Shown here: one piece after another, positions 40,289-50,812 of the stretch | Numbering within the stretch: the stretch's first letter is position 1 | Layout of the letters: every line of letters starts with the position of its first letter | Assembly: GCF_010731115.1 (NCBI RefSeq) | Contig: NZ_AP022616.1 | Coordinates: 4,650,001-4,714,000 of the forward strand | DNA: 64,000 bases | Source: Mycolicibacterium phocaicum | GTDB taxonomy: Bacteria > Actinomycetota > Actinomycetes > Mycobacteriales > Mycobacteriaceae | Direction: 5' to 3' | Position numbers and translations under genes: made by a program | The notes under the pieces: model-generated | What the model saw: the letters and a program-made list of their open reading frames with translations, nothing else | Databases searched by the model: none | Told to the model about the DNA's origin: nothing

Positions 40289-41761
40289 ATGGTCCGCACC
40301 CGCGTCGCGCTCGCGCTCGTGCTGGCGGTCGGCATCTCGGGGTGCGGCCGATCGGAGCCTACGGCCGATGACTTCGCCGGCGAGCTGTCCAAGAGCGTGA
40401 CGGTCGAGGCGACGACCGGTCACCTGGCCAAGCTGCAGGCCATCGCCGACGCTCACGGTGGGAACCGGGCGTTCGGCACACCTGGTTACGACGCGAGCGT
40501 GGACTACGTCGCGAATGCGCTGCGCGCCAAGGGTTTCGACGTCGTCACTCCGGATATGGAAGTCAAGGTGGCGTACAACAACACGCCTGAACTGACCGTG
40601 GCCGGCACCCGGATACCGGCGCGGGCGCTGGAGTATTCGGTCGGCACCCCCGGTCTCACCGCACCGCTGGTGCCGGTCAAAGGCGGTCCCGCATCAGGCT
40701 GCAACAGTGCCGATTACGACGGCCTGCCGATCAAGGGCGCGGTCGCGCTGGTGGACCGTGGCACGTGCCCCTTCGCGGTGAAGGAGGCGACCGCGGCAGT
40801 GCACGGCGCCGTCGCGTTGGTGGTGGCCGACAACAAGGACGACGTCGACGACGCGGGCGTCCCCGCGCGGGGCGGCACCCTGGGCGCCAAGGCGACGGTG
40901 AGAATTCCCGCGGTACTGATCTCGAAGGCGGCCGGGGCTCGGCTGCGGGCCGCCCCGGGGCCGGTGTCCCTCAAGCTGGACGCCGGTGTGCGGGTTGAGC
41001 ACACCCGCAACGTGATAGCCCAGACCAAGACCGGGTCCGAGCATGACGTCGTGATGGTCGGTGCACATCTGGACAGCGTCAAGGAAGGGCCGGGGATCAA
41101 CGACAACGGCTCCGGCGTGACCGCGGTCCTGGAGACGGCATTGCAGCTGGGCAGCGCCCCGCAGATCGCGAACGCGGTGCGGTTCGCGTTCTGGGGCGCC
41201 GAGGAGGAGGGCACGATCGGCTCTGACCGATACATCGAATCCCTCGACGTCGAGGCGCTCAAAGACATTGCGCTGTATCTGAATTTCGACATGCTGGCCT
41301 CGGAGAACGCCGGCTATTTCAGTTACGACGGCAACCTGTCCGGCCCGCCGCTGGCCGACGACCTGGTGCCGCGTATCCCGGAGGGCTCGGCGGGAATCGA
41401 TCGCACCTTCACGGCGTATCTGTCCGATGCCGGTAAGCCGCCTCAGGACTACCCGTTCAACGGACGGTCGGACTACGACGCCTTCACCAAGGCCGGTATC
41501 CCGGCGGGTGGGTTGGGCACCGGCGACGAGGAAAACATGAACGACGAGCAGGCCCGGCTGTGGGGCGGCACCGCCGGAAAACCTTTCGACTCCAACTACC
41601 ACAAGAAGACGGACGACTTGGCGCACATCAACCGCACGGCAATGGACATCATGGGTCGTGGAGTGGCTTTCGGGGTGGGGCGGTACGCCCAGGATTTGAG
41701 TGGCCGCAACGGCGTTCCGGTCCGCGATGACCGGACCCGGCACGTGGTCTCGGCATCATGA
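40289..41761 (+). CDS. lpqL: Lipoprotein M28-family aminopeptidase, LpqL-like
   Basis: A 490-residue lipoprotein: a signal sequence with lipobox ISGC (Cys19), a PA (protease-associated) insert (about 130-230), and an M28 zinc peptidase domain. All catalytic and zinc ligands are seen: His260 and Asp262 in GAHLDSV, Asp272 in INDNGSG, Glu305/Glu306 in AEEEG, Asp334 in LNFDM, and His438 in NYHKKTDD. It should cleave peptides at the outer face of the membrane. Position and sequence match LpqL (Rv0418). Its stop overlaps the paralogue's ATG. Confidence 0.93.
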   Translation: MVRTRVALALVLAVGISGCGRSEPTADDFAGELSKSVTVEATTGHLAKLQAIADAHGGNRAFGTPGYDASVDYVANALRAKGFDVVTPDMEVKVAYNNTPELTVAGTRIPARALEYSVGTPGLTAPLVPVKGGPASGCNSADYDGLPIKGAVALVDRGTCPFAVKEATAAVHGAVALVVADNKDDVDDAGVPARGGTLGAKATVRIPAVLISKAAGARLRAAPGPVSLKLDAGVRVEHTRNVIAQTKTGSEHDVVMVGAHLDSVKEGPGINDNGSGVTAVLETALQLGSAPQIANAVRFAFWGAEEEGTIGSDRYIESLDVEALKDIALYLNFDMLASENAGYFSYDGNLSGPPLADDLVPRIPEGSAGIDRTFTAYLSDAGKPPQDYPFNGRSDYDAFTKAGIPAGGLGTGDEENMNDEQARLWGGTAGKPFDSNYHKKTDDLAHINRTAMDIMGRGVAFGVGRYAQDLSGRNGVPVRDDRTRHVVSAS

Positions 41762-43233
41762 GGCGGGCACTGGCCGCCGGGCTGCTGACCGCTGTTCTGG
41801 CGTCGTGTGCACCACCGCCGCAGCCACCGGCCCCACCGCCGCCGCCCGCGCCTGATCTCGCGCGCGATCTGGCCGGCAGGGTGGGCACCGACGGCATCTA
41901 CACGCATCTGAGGAAGTTCGCCGCCATCGCGGCGGAGAACAAGGGCACCCGCGCCGACGGCACCCCCGGCTACCAGGCCAGCGTCGACTACGTCGCGAAC
42001 CTGCTGCGGGACAAAGGGTTCGACGTGCAGACCCCCGAGTATGTGCGCGTGGAACGCGGTGCCCCCGGCAATCCGGTGCTCGACGTCGGTGGCCGTCGGT
42101 GGGGGGTCGTGCAGGCCTCGCTGTTGACGTCCACGGCGCCCGGCGGCCTGACCGCGCCGACGTTGCACCCTGTCAAGCCGGCCGGTTGCGCTCCGGACGA
42201 TTACGGCACCCTCAACCTGCGGGGAGCCATCGCGGTGGTCGACGACGCGGTGTGCTCGGTGGTCGACAAGCAGAATGCGGCGGTGGCCCGCGGCGCGGTC
42301 GCGGTGCTGGTGGTCAGCCCGCCCAGCGCGAACGGCGCCCCGCGCGGGCTGTTCAGCCCCGGCTACTACGAACACCTCAACACGCCGGTGGGCATCATCG
42401 GCAAGGACGCCGATGCCGTACTGCTGAAAACCAACAGCCCGGTGAAGCTCACCCTCGACGCCAAGAACACCGGTGTGAAATCGCGAAACGTCTTGGCTCA
42501 GACCAAGACCGGCGACCAGCACAGCGTCGTGCTGGCGGGCGCGCACCTCGACAGCGCGCCGACGAGCGCGGGCATCAATGACGCGGCAACCGGGGTGTCG
42601 GCACTGCTGGAGACGGCCGCAGCGCTGGGCGGCTCGCCGAAGATCGAGAACGCGGTGCGGTTCACGTTCTGGGGTTCGGGCGCCGTGGGTCAGGAAGGCG
42701 CCACCAAGTACGTGCGCGGGTTGGCTGCCGAACCGCTGAATGACATTGCGCTGTATCTGGATTTCGACATCCTCGGTTCACCCAACGCCGGGTTCTTCAC
42801 GTTCGACGGCGACCAGTCCGGCCAGGCGAACCCTGAGATCCCGCTTGACGCGGTGCCCGCCGGGTCGGCCGGGCTCGAGCGCACGCTGGCCGGATATCTG
42901 TATCTCGCCGGCAAGCGGCCCGCCGACATGACGATGGATCTGGGCAGTGGCTACGGTCCGTTCCTCACCGCCGGGATTCCGGTCGGCGGCATCTCGACCG
43001 GCACGTCGCAGCGGAAATCACCGATCCAGGCGCGCTTGTGGGGCGGACAGGCGGGCGCCGCTTTCGATCCCGGGTACGGGCCGAAGGGCGATACCGTCGA
43101 GCAGCTGAACCGCGCGGCGCTGGCCGTGACCGGACCCACCGTCGCGTTTGCGGTCGGCACGTACGCGCAGTCGCTGACGGGCCCCAACGGTGTGCCGTTG
43201 CACGACGAACGACACCGGCAAGCAGGCAAGTAG
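41758..43233 (+). CDS. Tandem M28-like lipoprotein, catalytic residues lost
   Basis: A 491-residue lipoprotein (lipobox LASC, Cys17) paralogous to the preceding peptidase across its whole length, including the PA insert. His263, Asp265, Asp275 and Asp337 are kept, but the AEEEG motif is SGAVG (residues 307-311), so the catalytic Glu and a zinc-ligand Glu are absent, and the last zinc His is replaced (PGYGPKGDT, Gly441). It is predicted to be a pseudo-peptidase, perhaps a binding or regulatory partner. ATGA overlap with the first gene implies coupled translation. A Pro-rich linker follows the lipobox. Confidence 0.88.
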   Translation: MRRALAAGLLTAVLASCAPPPQPPAPPPPPAPDLARDLAGRVGTDGIYTHLRKFAAIAAENKGTRADGTPGYQASVDYVANLLRDKGFDVQTPEYVRVERGAPGNPVLDVGGRRWGVVQASLLTSTAPGGLTAPTLHPVKPAGCAPDDYGTLNLRGAIAVVDDAVCSVVDKQNAAVARGAVAVLVVSPPSANGAPRGLFSPGYYEHLNTPVGIIGKDADAVLLKTNSPVKLTLDAKNTGVKSRNVLAQTKTGDQHSVVLAGAHLDSAPTSAGINDAATGVSALLETAAALGGSPKIENAVRFTFWGSGAVGQEGATKYVRGLAAEPLNDIALYLDFDILGSPNAGFFTFDGDQSGQANPEIPLDAVPAGSAGLERTLAGYLYLAGKRPADMTMDLGSGYGPFLTAGIPVGGISTGTSQRKSPIQARLWGGQAGAAFDPGYGPKGDTVEQLNRAALAVTGPTVAFAVGTYAQSLTGPNGVPLHDERHRQAGK

Positions 43234-43315
43234 CCGAGTTTCACAGCTACTGCATAACTGGAGTCGCCGTTCCTGTGAGTCCGGTTGCCAGGTTGCCGGG
43301 TTAGTAATGGTGCCC

Positions 43316-43720
43316 ATGAAAAGCACCTATCGCCGTTGGTCGGCCGTTGCCGGCACCGTGACTGTCGTGGCCATGGGCGGGCTGACCGTCGCCTGTGGTT
43401 CGCAGGGCAACAACGCGCCGGCCACCGTGACAGTCACCCCGTCGAGCACCACGACCACCACGACGACGGCCAAGCAGCACCACGGCGGTGGTGGCGGCGG
43501 TAGCGCGGGCGGCGGTCAGCAGCAGGCGCCGGCGCCCGCTCCGGAGACGGTGACCAACACCGAGACGGCCACCCAGACCGAGACCCAGACGCAGACCGAG
43601 ACCTCGACGTCGGTGCAGACCTCGACGGAAACGTCGACGTCGGTGCAGACCTCGACGGTCTACCAGCCGCAGCCGCGCGAGCGCGGCGGCTTCAACAACT
43701 TCGGGCCGCAGCAGCACTGA
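43316..43720 (+). CDS. Low-complexity small lipoprotein
   Basis: A 134-residue protein with a signal sequence ending in a lipobox-like LTVAC (Cys27), then a T-rich stretch, a Gly-rich segment, and TETQTQ/TSTSVQTST repeats of Thr, Glu and Gln. The repeats suggest an extended cell-wall-spanning tail, possibly O-mannosylated on Thr in mycobacteria; that is inference. A TAGTAA element lies 8 nt before ATG 43316. No fold is recognisable. Confidence 0.75.
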   Translation: MKSTYRRWSAVAGTVTVVAMGGLTVACGSQGNNAPATVTVTPSSTTTTTTTAKQHHGGGGGGSAGGGQQQAPAPAPETVTNTETATQTETQTQTETSTSVQTSTETSTSVQTSTVYQPQPRERGGFNNFGPQQH

Positions 43721-43747
43721 TCAGGCCCTGAGTTAGGTCCGTCACTG

Positions 43748-43771
43748 CTTGTATGCAAGCTTGCATGCAAG
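43748..43771. promoter_or_regulatory. Tandem palindromic GntR operator
   Basis: Two adjacent 12-bp units, CTTGTATGCAAG and CTTGCATGCAAG, make a 24-bp inverted repeat with one mismatch, just upstream of the gntR -10 element. The position covers the -35 region, so binding would likely repress transcription of the gntR-MFS unit. It is the natural site for the GntR protein encoded next to it. Confidence 0.65.
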
Positions 43772-43775
43772 TTGC

Positions 43776-43781
43776 TACTGT
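43776..43781 (+). promoter_or_regulatory. Predicted -10 element, gntR-MFS
   Basis: TACTGT lies 6 nt before the GTG at 43788, and the operator-like repeat ends 4 bp before it. Both agree with autorepression. Confidence 0.5.
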
Positions 43782-43787
43782 CGTCCC

Positions 43788-44426
43788 GTGGCCATTGATC
43801 AGACTCCCGCCAGCGAGCGCGCCTACCGTGACACCAAGAGCAAGATCCTGGTCGGCGCGGTCAAGGGCGGGCAGCTGCTGAGCGAGGTCGCGGTCGCGGC
43901 GGAACTCGGCGTGAGCCGGACCCCGGTGCACGAGGCCTTCCTGCGGCTGGCGGCCGAAGACCTGCTGGATCTGCTGCCCCGGCGAGGCGCGGTCGTCGTC
44001 CCGATCTCGCCGCGGGAAGCCACCGACCTGCTCGAGATGCGCCTGGCGCTGGAGGGCAGTGCTGTGCGCCGCCTCTGCCGTTCTGAGGCCACCGCGCAGG
44101 CAGTGGCTGCCGAACTCGCCCGGCTGATCGACCAGCAGCGTGGCGCGGCCACCGATCTGGCGCGCTTCGCCGAGCTCGACGACGCCTTCCACCGGCACAT
44201 CGTGGACTCCGCCGGCAACTGCATCGCGCAGCGGTTCTACGGCTCGTTGGGCGACCGGCAACGCCGCATGATGGCCGACGCCGTGCAGGCCGACCAGACG
44301 CTCGTCGAACGGCTCATCGCCGAACACGCCGAGCTGGCCCAGGCCATCGACGTCCGCGACGCGACGGCGTTCGACGCCCGCCTGCTGGCGCACCTCGAGT
44401 CGACGTACGAGGTGGTGCTGCGATGA
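43788..44426 (+). CDS. GntR-family regulator, FCD type
   Basis: A 212-residue regulator with an N-terminal winged helix (AYRDTKSKILVGAVKGGQLLSEVAVAAELGVSRTPVHEAF) and a C-terminal FCD ligand-binding domain with Asp and His metal-type residues (LDDAFHRHIVDSAGN). It most likely binds the palindromic repeat in front of it and controls itself and the MFS gene, with which it overlaps at ATGA. The effector is unknown. GTG 43788 was chosen because of the -10 and because the shorter frame starts with the usual sequence; the longer frame runs over the operator. Confidence 0.9.
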   Translation: MAIDQTPASERAYRDTKSKILVGAVKGGQLLSEVAVAAELGVSRTPVHEAFLRLAAEDLLDLLPRRGAVVVPISPREATDLLEMRLALEGSAVRRLCRSEATAQAVAAELARLIDQQRGAATDLARFAELDDAFHRHIVDSAGNCIAQRFYGSLGDRQRRMMADAVQADQTLVERLIAEHAELAQAIDVRDATAFDARLLAHLESTYEVVLR

Positions 44427-45628
44427 GCCGCGCCCGTGTGAAGCCATGGCTCGCCGTCGCCGCCGGCGTCTTCTGCATCGGTTGGGGCGGAAACCAATTC
44501 ACCCCGATGCTGATCGAATACGTGCACCGCGCCGGATACTCCCGCGTGGACGTCGATGTCCTGCTGGGCGCCTACGTGCTGGGCCTGATCCCCGGGCTGC
44601 TGGTCGCTGCGGCCATGTCGAACCGGTACGGCCGGCGCCCGCTGATGGTCGCGGGGCTGATCAGCTCGGCGCTCGGCAGCCTGATCCTCGCGACCGGTGA
44701 ATTGGGCGGATTCCCAGCGCTTTTCGTCGGCCGGCTGCTCTGTGGGCTGAGCGTGGGTGTCGCGATGGCCGTTGGTTCGACCTGGATCGCGGAGCTGTCC
44801 GCACCGCCGTACGACACCGCAGCGACGGGGGCCGGCGCCCGCCGGGCCTCGATCTGGCTGTCGCTGGGGCTGGCGATCGGACCCTTGTGCTCGGGCCTGC
44901 TGGCGCAGTTCGCGCCGCTGCCGTTGACACTGACGTACCTGGTGCAGGCCGCGCTGTGCGTGCCGGCGCTGTGGCTGGTGCTGACGCGGACGGTCGAGAC
45001 CCGGGGTGCCCGGGTCAGTGGAGACCTGTTGTCCCAGTTGCGGGTTCCGGCCGCCACGCACCGCCGCTTCGTCCGCGTCGTGGCCCCGATGGCGCCGTGG
45101 GTTTTCGGTTCGGCGGCCATCGCATACGCCATCGTGCCGGCTCTGGTGGCCGACCGGCTGGGCTCCTGGGCGCTGCTGTACACCGCGGGTCTGACGGTGC
45201 TGACGCTGGCCTGTGGCGTGCTGGTGCAGCCGGTCGCGAGGCGGTTGGACGACCATTCCAGCGCCCGCGCGGTGGTGGTGTCGATGGTGCTGATGTCGGC
45301 CGGGGTGTTCGCCGCGGTCGCCACGGCGGTCACGCGCTCGCCGGCCATCGCGGTGCTGGTGGCCATGCTGCTGGGCAGTGCGTACGGCATCGCCATCGTG
45401 TCCGGGCTGCTGGAGATTCAGCGCATCGCCGAACCCCACGAATTGGCCGGGGTGTCTGGCGTGTACTACTCGCTGGCGTACGTCGGCTTCCTGCTGCCCG
45501 CGGTGCTCGCCGCGCTGGCCCACTACGTCAGCTACCCGGCGATGCTCACCGTCGTCGGCCTACTGGCGGCAGTGTGCACCGTGATCTGTGCGGCAGGCTG
45601 GTCCAAGCACCTGCCGGCCCGCGCGTAG
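44423..45628 (+). CDS. MFS transporter
   Basis: A 401-residue protein with about 12 hydrophobic segments and the MFS inter-helix signature (SNRYGRRPLMVAGL) after the second helix; GIAIVSGLLEIQRIA and the last helices are normal. It is translationally coupled to the GntR gene at ATGA, so it is probably induced by the GntR effector. Its direction and substrate cannot be read. It ends at a strong hairpin. Confidence 0.88.
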   Translation: MSRARVKPWLAVAAGVFCIGWGGNQFTPMLIEYVHRAGYSRVDVDVLLGAYVLGLIPGLLVAAAMSNRYGRRPLMVAGLISSALGSLILATGELGGFPALFVGRLLCGLSVGVAMAVGSTWIAELSAPPYDTAATGAGARRASIWLSLGLAIGPLCSGLLAQFAPLPLTLTYLVQAALCVPALWLVLTRTVETRGARVSGDLLSQLRVPAATHRRFVRVVAPMAPWVFGSAAIAYAIVPALVADRLGSWALLYTAGLTVLTLACGVLVQPVARRLDDHSSARAVVVSMVLMSAGVFAAVATAVTRSPAIAVLVAMLLGSAYGIAIVSGLLEIQRIAEPHELAGVSGVYYSLAYVGFLLPAVLAALAHYVSYPAMLTVVGLLAAVCTVICAAGWSKHLPARA

Positions 45629-45631
45629 ATC

Positions 45632-45684
45632 GGGATTCGTGCACGATTTTCCGCGGTCACCGCGGAAAATCGTGCACAAATCCC
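45632..45684. terminator. Long bidirectional hairpin terminator
   Basis: An 18-bp perfect stem (GTGCACGATTTTCCGCGG at 45639-45656, TCA loop, complement at 45660-45677) is extended by GGGATT and AATCCC at its base. It lies exactly between the converging MFS and DoxX-like genes. The T-run on one arm and A-run on the other are well suited for termination in both directions. Confidence 0.8.
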
Positions 45685-45687
45685 CGT

Positions 45688-45966
45688 CTAGCGGTTGCGG
45701 AAGACGTTGGCGGCCAGGTAGAGGCCGTACCCGATCACGCCGATGGTCGCGAGCTTGCGGGTCTGCGGCACGATCAGGCCGACGCCGAGCGCCGTCTCGA
45801 TGGACCCGTTGATCTGCAGGTGCTTGTCGATGTCGCTCGGGAACGCCATCGTGACGATGCCCCTGAACAGGTCGGGCTTGACGAAGTGTGCCAGCCCGGC
45901 CAGCGCGAGGCCGATCCCGGCCAGCAGGCCCTTCTTTCCAGCGGTGTTCTCAGCGGCGTCGGTCAC
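45688..45966 (-). CDS. DoxX-like small membrane protein
   Basis: A 92-residue protein with four hydrophobic segments and the motif PDLFRGIVTMAFP after AGLAHFVKPD, which is common in small DoxX-type proteins. The DoxX family includes partners of oxidoreductases, but the role is uncertain. It lies 16 bp downstream of a Baeyer-Villiger-type monooxygenase on the same strand and is likely co-transcribed. The start is GTG 45966 with AGAGGA upstream. Confidence 0.75.
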   Translation of the reverse strand: MTDAAENTAGKKGLLAGIGLALAGLAHFVKPDLFRGIVTMAFPSDIDKHLQINGSIETALGVGLIVPQTRKLATIGVIGYGLYLAANVFRNR

Positions 45967-45982
45967 CTGTGGTCCTCTCTGA

Positions 45983-47470
45983 TCACGAAATCTTGTAGTC
46001 GCTCAACGGAAATTCGGAAGCTTCCCGAATCGCCGTCTCGGTCGATGACGGGCGCAGCAGCGTGGGCTCACCCGCGGGATTGAAATAGTACGAGTGCGCG
46101 CTGGCGCAGTTGCCGAGGGTGAACAGCGAGTCGCCGAGCAGTTCGGTCATCCGGTCGAGGAACGCCGTGTTGGCTTCCTCGGTGACCTCGAATGTCGTCG
46201 CACCGCGCGCCTTGACCTCGGTGAAAAGCCGGTCCATCAGCCGCATCTGGTACTCCATGGTGTTGAAGAAGTTCAACCCCAGGAAGGCGTACGGGCTCGC
46301 CAGGCTCAGGTAGTTCGGGAAGTACGGCATCGACACGCCCTGGTAGGCCTGGAAACGCGTTTCGCGCCACCACTTTCCGAGATCGCGGCCCTCGCGGCCG
46401 ATCACCTCGATGGCCGGGAAGTTGGCCTCCCACAGGTCGAAACCGGTTGCGAGCACCAGGGTGTCGATCTCGACCTTGACACCGTCGTTGCCCAGGATGC
46501 CGTCGGCCTCGATCCGGTCGATGCCGGCGTCCTGCAGGTGCACGTTGGGGCGGTTGAAGGCCTGGTAGTAGCCGTTGCTGAAAGTCGGCCGCTTGCAACC
46601 GAAGTCGTAGTCCGGGGTCAGTCGGCGCCGCAGGTCCTTGTCGCGGATGACGAAGAACCGGTGCATCTTCGACAGGTCGGAGGCCGAGATGTTGAAGCGG
46701 CCGCGGAACATGCCGTAATGCCGGACCCCGACCGACACCATCACCTCGTAGATCGAGTCGGTGAGCCAGCGCAGCACGCGCTGCGTCAATGGGAACCGGG
46801 CGAACATCTTCTTGGCGCGGGCGCCGAAGCGCGGGTCGATCTTGGGTACCACCCAGATCGGCGTGCGCTGGAATACCGTCAGGTCGGCGGCGGTCTTGGC
46901 CAGCTCGGGAATCAGCTGCACCGCGGTGGCGCCGGTGCCGATGACGGCAACGCGCTTGCCCGCCGGGTCGTAGTCGTCATCCCAGTCGGTGGTGTGGATG
47001 ACGCGACCTTCGAAGCTCTCGATGCCGGGAATCGCCGGGATGTTGGGCTGCGACAGGAAGCCGGTGGCGGTGATCAGGTAGCGGGCGCTGAGAGTCTCAC
47101 CGTCGGCGATGTTGACGCGCCACAGCGACGCCTCCTCATCCCAGCGGGCGCCGTTGACGACGACGTTGAACCGGATGTGCCGCCGCACGTCGTACTTGGC
47201 CGCGACGTCGTCGGCGTAGCGCTTGATCTCCGGGCCCGGTGTGAACAGCCGCGACCAGTTCGGGTTGGGCTCGAAGAAGTACGAGTACGTGGTGGTGGGC
47301 ACGTCGACCGCGAGCCCTGGATAGTGGTTGACGTACCAGGTGCCGCCGAGGTCGTCCTCGCGCTCCAGGATCGTGAAGTTCTCGATCCCGAGGCGTTTGA
47401 GCTGGATGGCCGCACCGATACCGGCGAATCCTGCGCCGACGATGACCGCGTCGAACTGCTGCGTCGTCAT
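45983..47470 (-). CDS. Flavin-containing / Baeyer-Villiger-type monooxygenase
   Basis: A 495-residue flavoprotein with the FAD motif VGAGFAGIGAAIQL, the BVMO-type fingerprint FEGRVIHTTDWDDDYD (about residues 153-168), a second nucleotide motif VIGTGATAVQ and C-terminal LATGFDLWEANFP. Enzymes of this type oxygenate ketones to esters or heteroatom groups with NADPH and O2. It is followed by a DoxX-like gene, and a palindrome overlaps its -10. ATG 47470 is preceded by TACCGT and 6 nt. Confidence 0.92.
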   Translation of the reverse strand: MTTQQFDAVIVGAGFAGIGAAIQLKRLGIENFTILEREDDLGGTWYVNHYPGLAVDVPTTTYSYFFEPNPNWSRLFTPGPEIKRYADDVAAKYDVRRHIRFNVVVNGARWDEEASLWRVNIADGETLSARYLITATGFLSQPNIPAIPGIESFEGRVIHTTDWDDDYDPAGKRVAVIGTGATAVQLIPELAKTAADLTVFQRTPIWVVPKIDPRFGARAKKMFARFPLTQRVLRWLTDSIYEVMVSVGVRHYGMFRGRFNISASDLSKMHRFFVIRDKDLRRRLTPDYDFGCKRPTFSNGYYQAFNRPNVHLQDAGIDRIEADGILGNDGVKVEIDTLVLATGFDLWEANFPAIEVIGREGRDLGKWWRETRFQAYQGVSMPYFPNYLSLASPYAFLGLNFFNTMEYQMRLMDRLFTEVKARGATTFEVTEEANTAFLDRMTELLGDSLFTLGNCASAHSYYFNPAGEPTLLRPSSTETAIREASEFPLSDYKIS

Positions 47471-47476
47471 ATCCAG

Positions 47477-47482
47477 ACGGTA
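47477..47482 (-). promoter_or_regulatory. Predicted -10 element, monooxygenase at 45983
   Basis: On the minus strand TACCGT is followed by 6 nt and the ATG at 47470. It partly overlaps the palindrome at 47479-47493. Confidence 0.45.
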
Positions 47483-47493
47483 CCTCAGGTACC
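47479..47493. promoter_or_regulatory. 15-bp palindrome overlapping a promoter
   Basis: GGTACCTCAGGTACC is perfectly symmetric around a central base and sits over the predicted -10, within the 3' end of the upstream hydrolase gene. It looks like a repressor site; the regulator is not evident in this window. Confidence 0.4.
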
Positions 47494-48111
47494 GCTTCGC
47501 GCCACGAACACAAGAGCCGCGGCGACCGCCAGCGCGGGGACGTCCAGGGTCTTGGAGCCCAGGTCATGGCGGGCCCCGGTGATCTCGATGAGCTCGGTGG
47601 GCGCCGGGATCAGCTGGGCTGCGGCCGTCAGCTCGTCGATGCTCCCGAACGGGTCGGCCGTGCCGTGGGTGAACACCGTCGGGACCTTGATCTGGCCGAG
47701 GTGCTCGGTGCGTGCCCGCTCGGGCTTGCCGGGTGGGTGCAGGGGATAGGAGAACAGCGTCAGCGCCGCCAGGTCGGCGCCCTGCGCCGCGACCATCGAC
47801 GTCATCCGGCCACCGTAGGAGTGGCCGCCGGCGATCACCGGTCCATCGGTCAGTGTGTGCGCCAGCTCGATGGCCTCGACGATGCCCTGCTGGTCCGATG
47901 CCGCCGAGTTGGACGGCGGACCCTTCGGACGGCGGCGCCGGTAGGGCAGGTTGTAGCGGATCGCGAGCCAGCCGTGGCGCGCCCATTCGTCGCAGAGCCG
48001 GATGATGAGTGGGGCGTCGCGGTTACCGCCCGCGCCGTGCGTCAGCAGCACGACGCCCGTCGGAGTGCCGTCGGGTTCGTGCGCGATGCCCGCGATGTCC
48101 TCGAGGCTCAC
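47485..48111 (-). CDS. Alpha/beta hydrolase, Rv0421c-like
   Basis: A 208-residue alpha/beta hydrolase of the small KANL3/Tex30-like group: THGAGGNRDAPL (oxyanion region, about residue 24), GGHSYGGRM (Ser nucleophile near residue 98), HGTADPFG (Asp) and ARHDLG (His). It is cytosolic by the lack of a signal. It corresponds to Rv0421c upstream of thiD; its stop is within the operon and its GTG start lies 3 bp from the thiD stop. The substrate is unknown. Confidence 0.85.
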   Translation of the reverse strand: MSLEDIAGIAHEPDGTPTGVVLLTHGAGGNRDAPLIIRLCDEWARHGWLAIRYNLPYRRRRPKGPPSNSAASDQQGIVEAIELAHTLTDGPVIAGGHSYGGRMTSMVAAQGADLAALTLFSYPLHPPGKPERARTEHLGQIKVPTVFTHGTADPFGSIDELTAAAQLIPAPTELIEITGARHDLGSKTLDVPALAVAAALVFVARSGT

Positions 48112-48113
48112 GC

Positions 48114-50694
<2,581 letters not shown>

Positions 50695-50775
50695 TGTTCA
50701 CCGTAGTCGATCGTCGTGGGAAGGCAAGGGTGCCTCAGCCGGGAATCGAATTGTCACGAGGTCGTTTGTATAGCT

Positions 50776-50785
50776 AACATATGTT
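50776..50785. promoter_or_regulatory. Palindrome upstream of MFS exporter
   Basis: AACATATGTT is a perfect 10-bp palindrome in an AT-rich stretch 28 bp before the MFS gene, a position that suits a TetR or MarR-type repressor site. The element is short, so it may be chance. Confidence 0.35.
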
Positions 50786-50812
50786 TTTCTGATATTGGAG
50801 CGAAACCGACTG

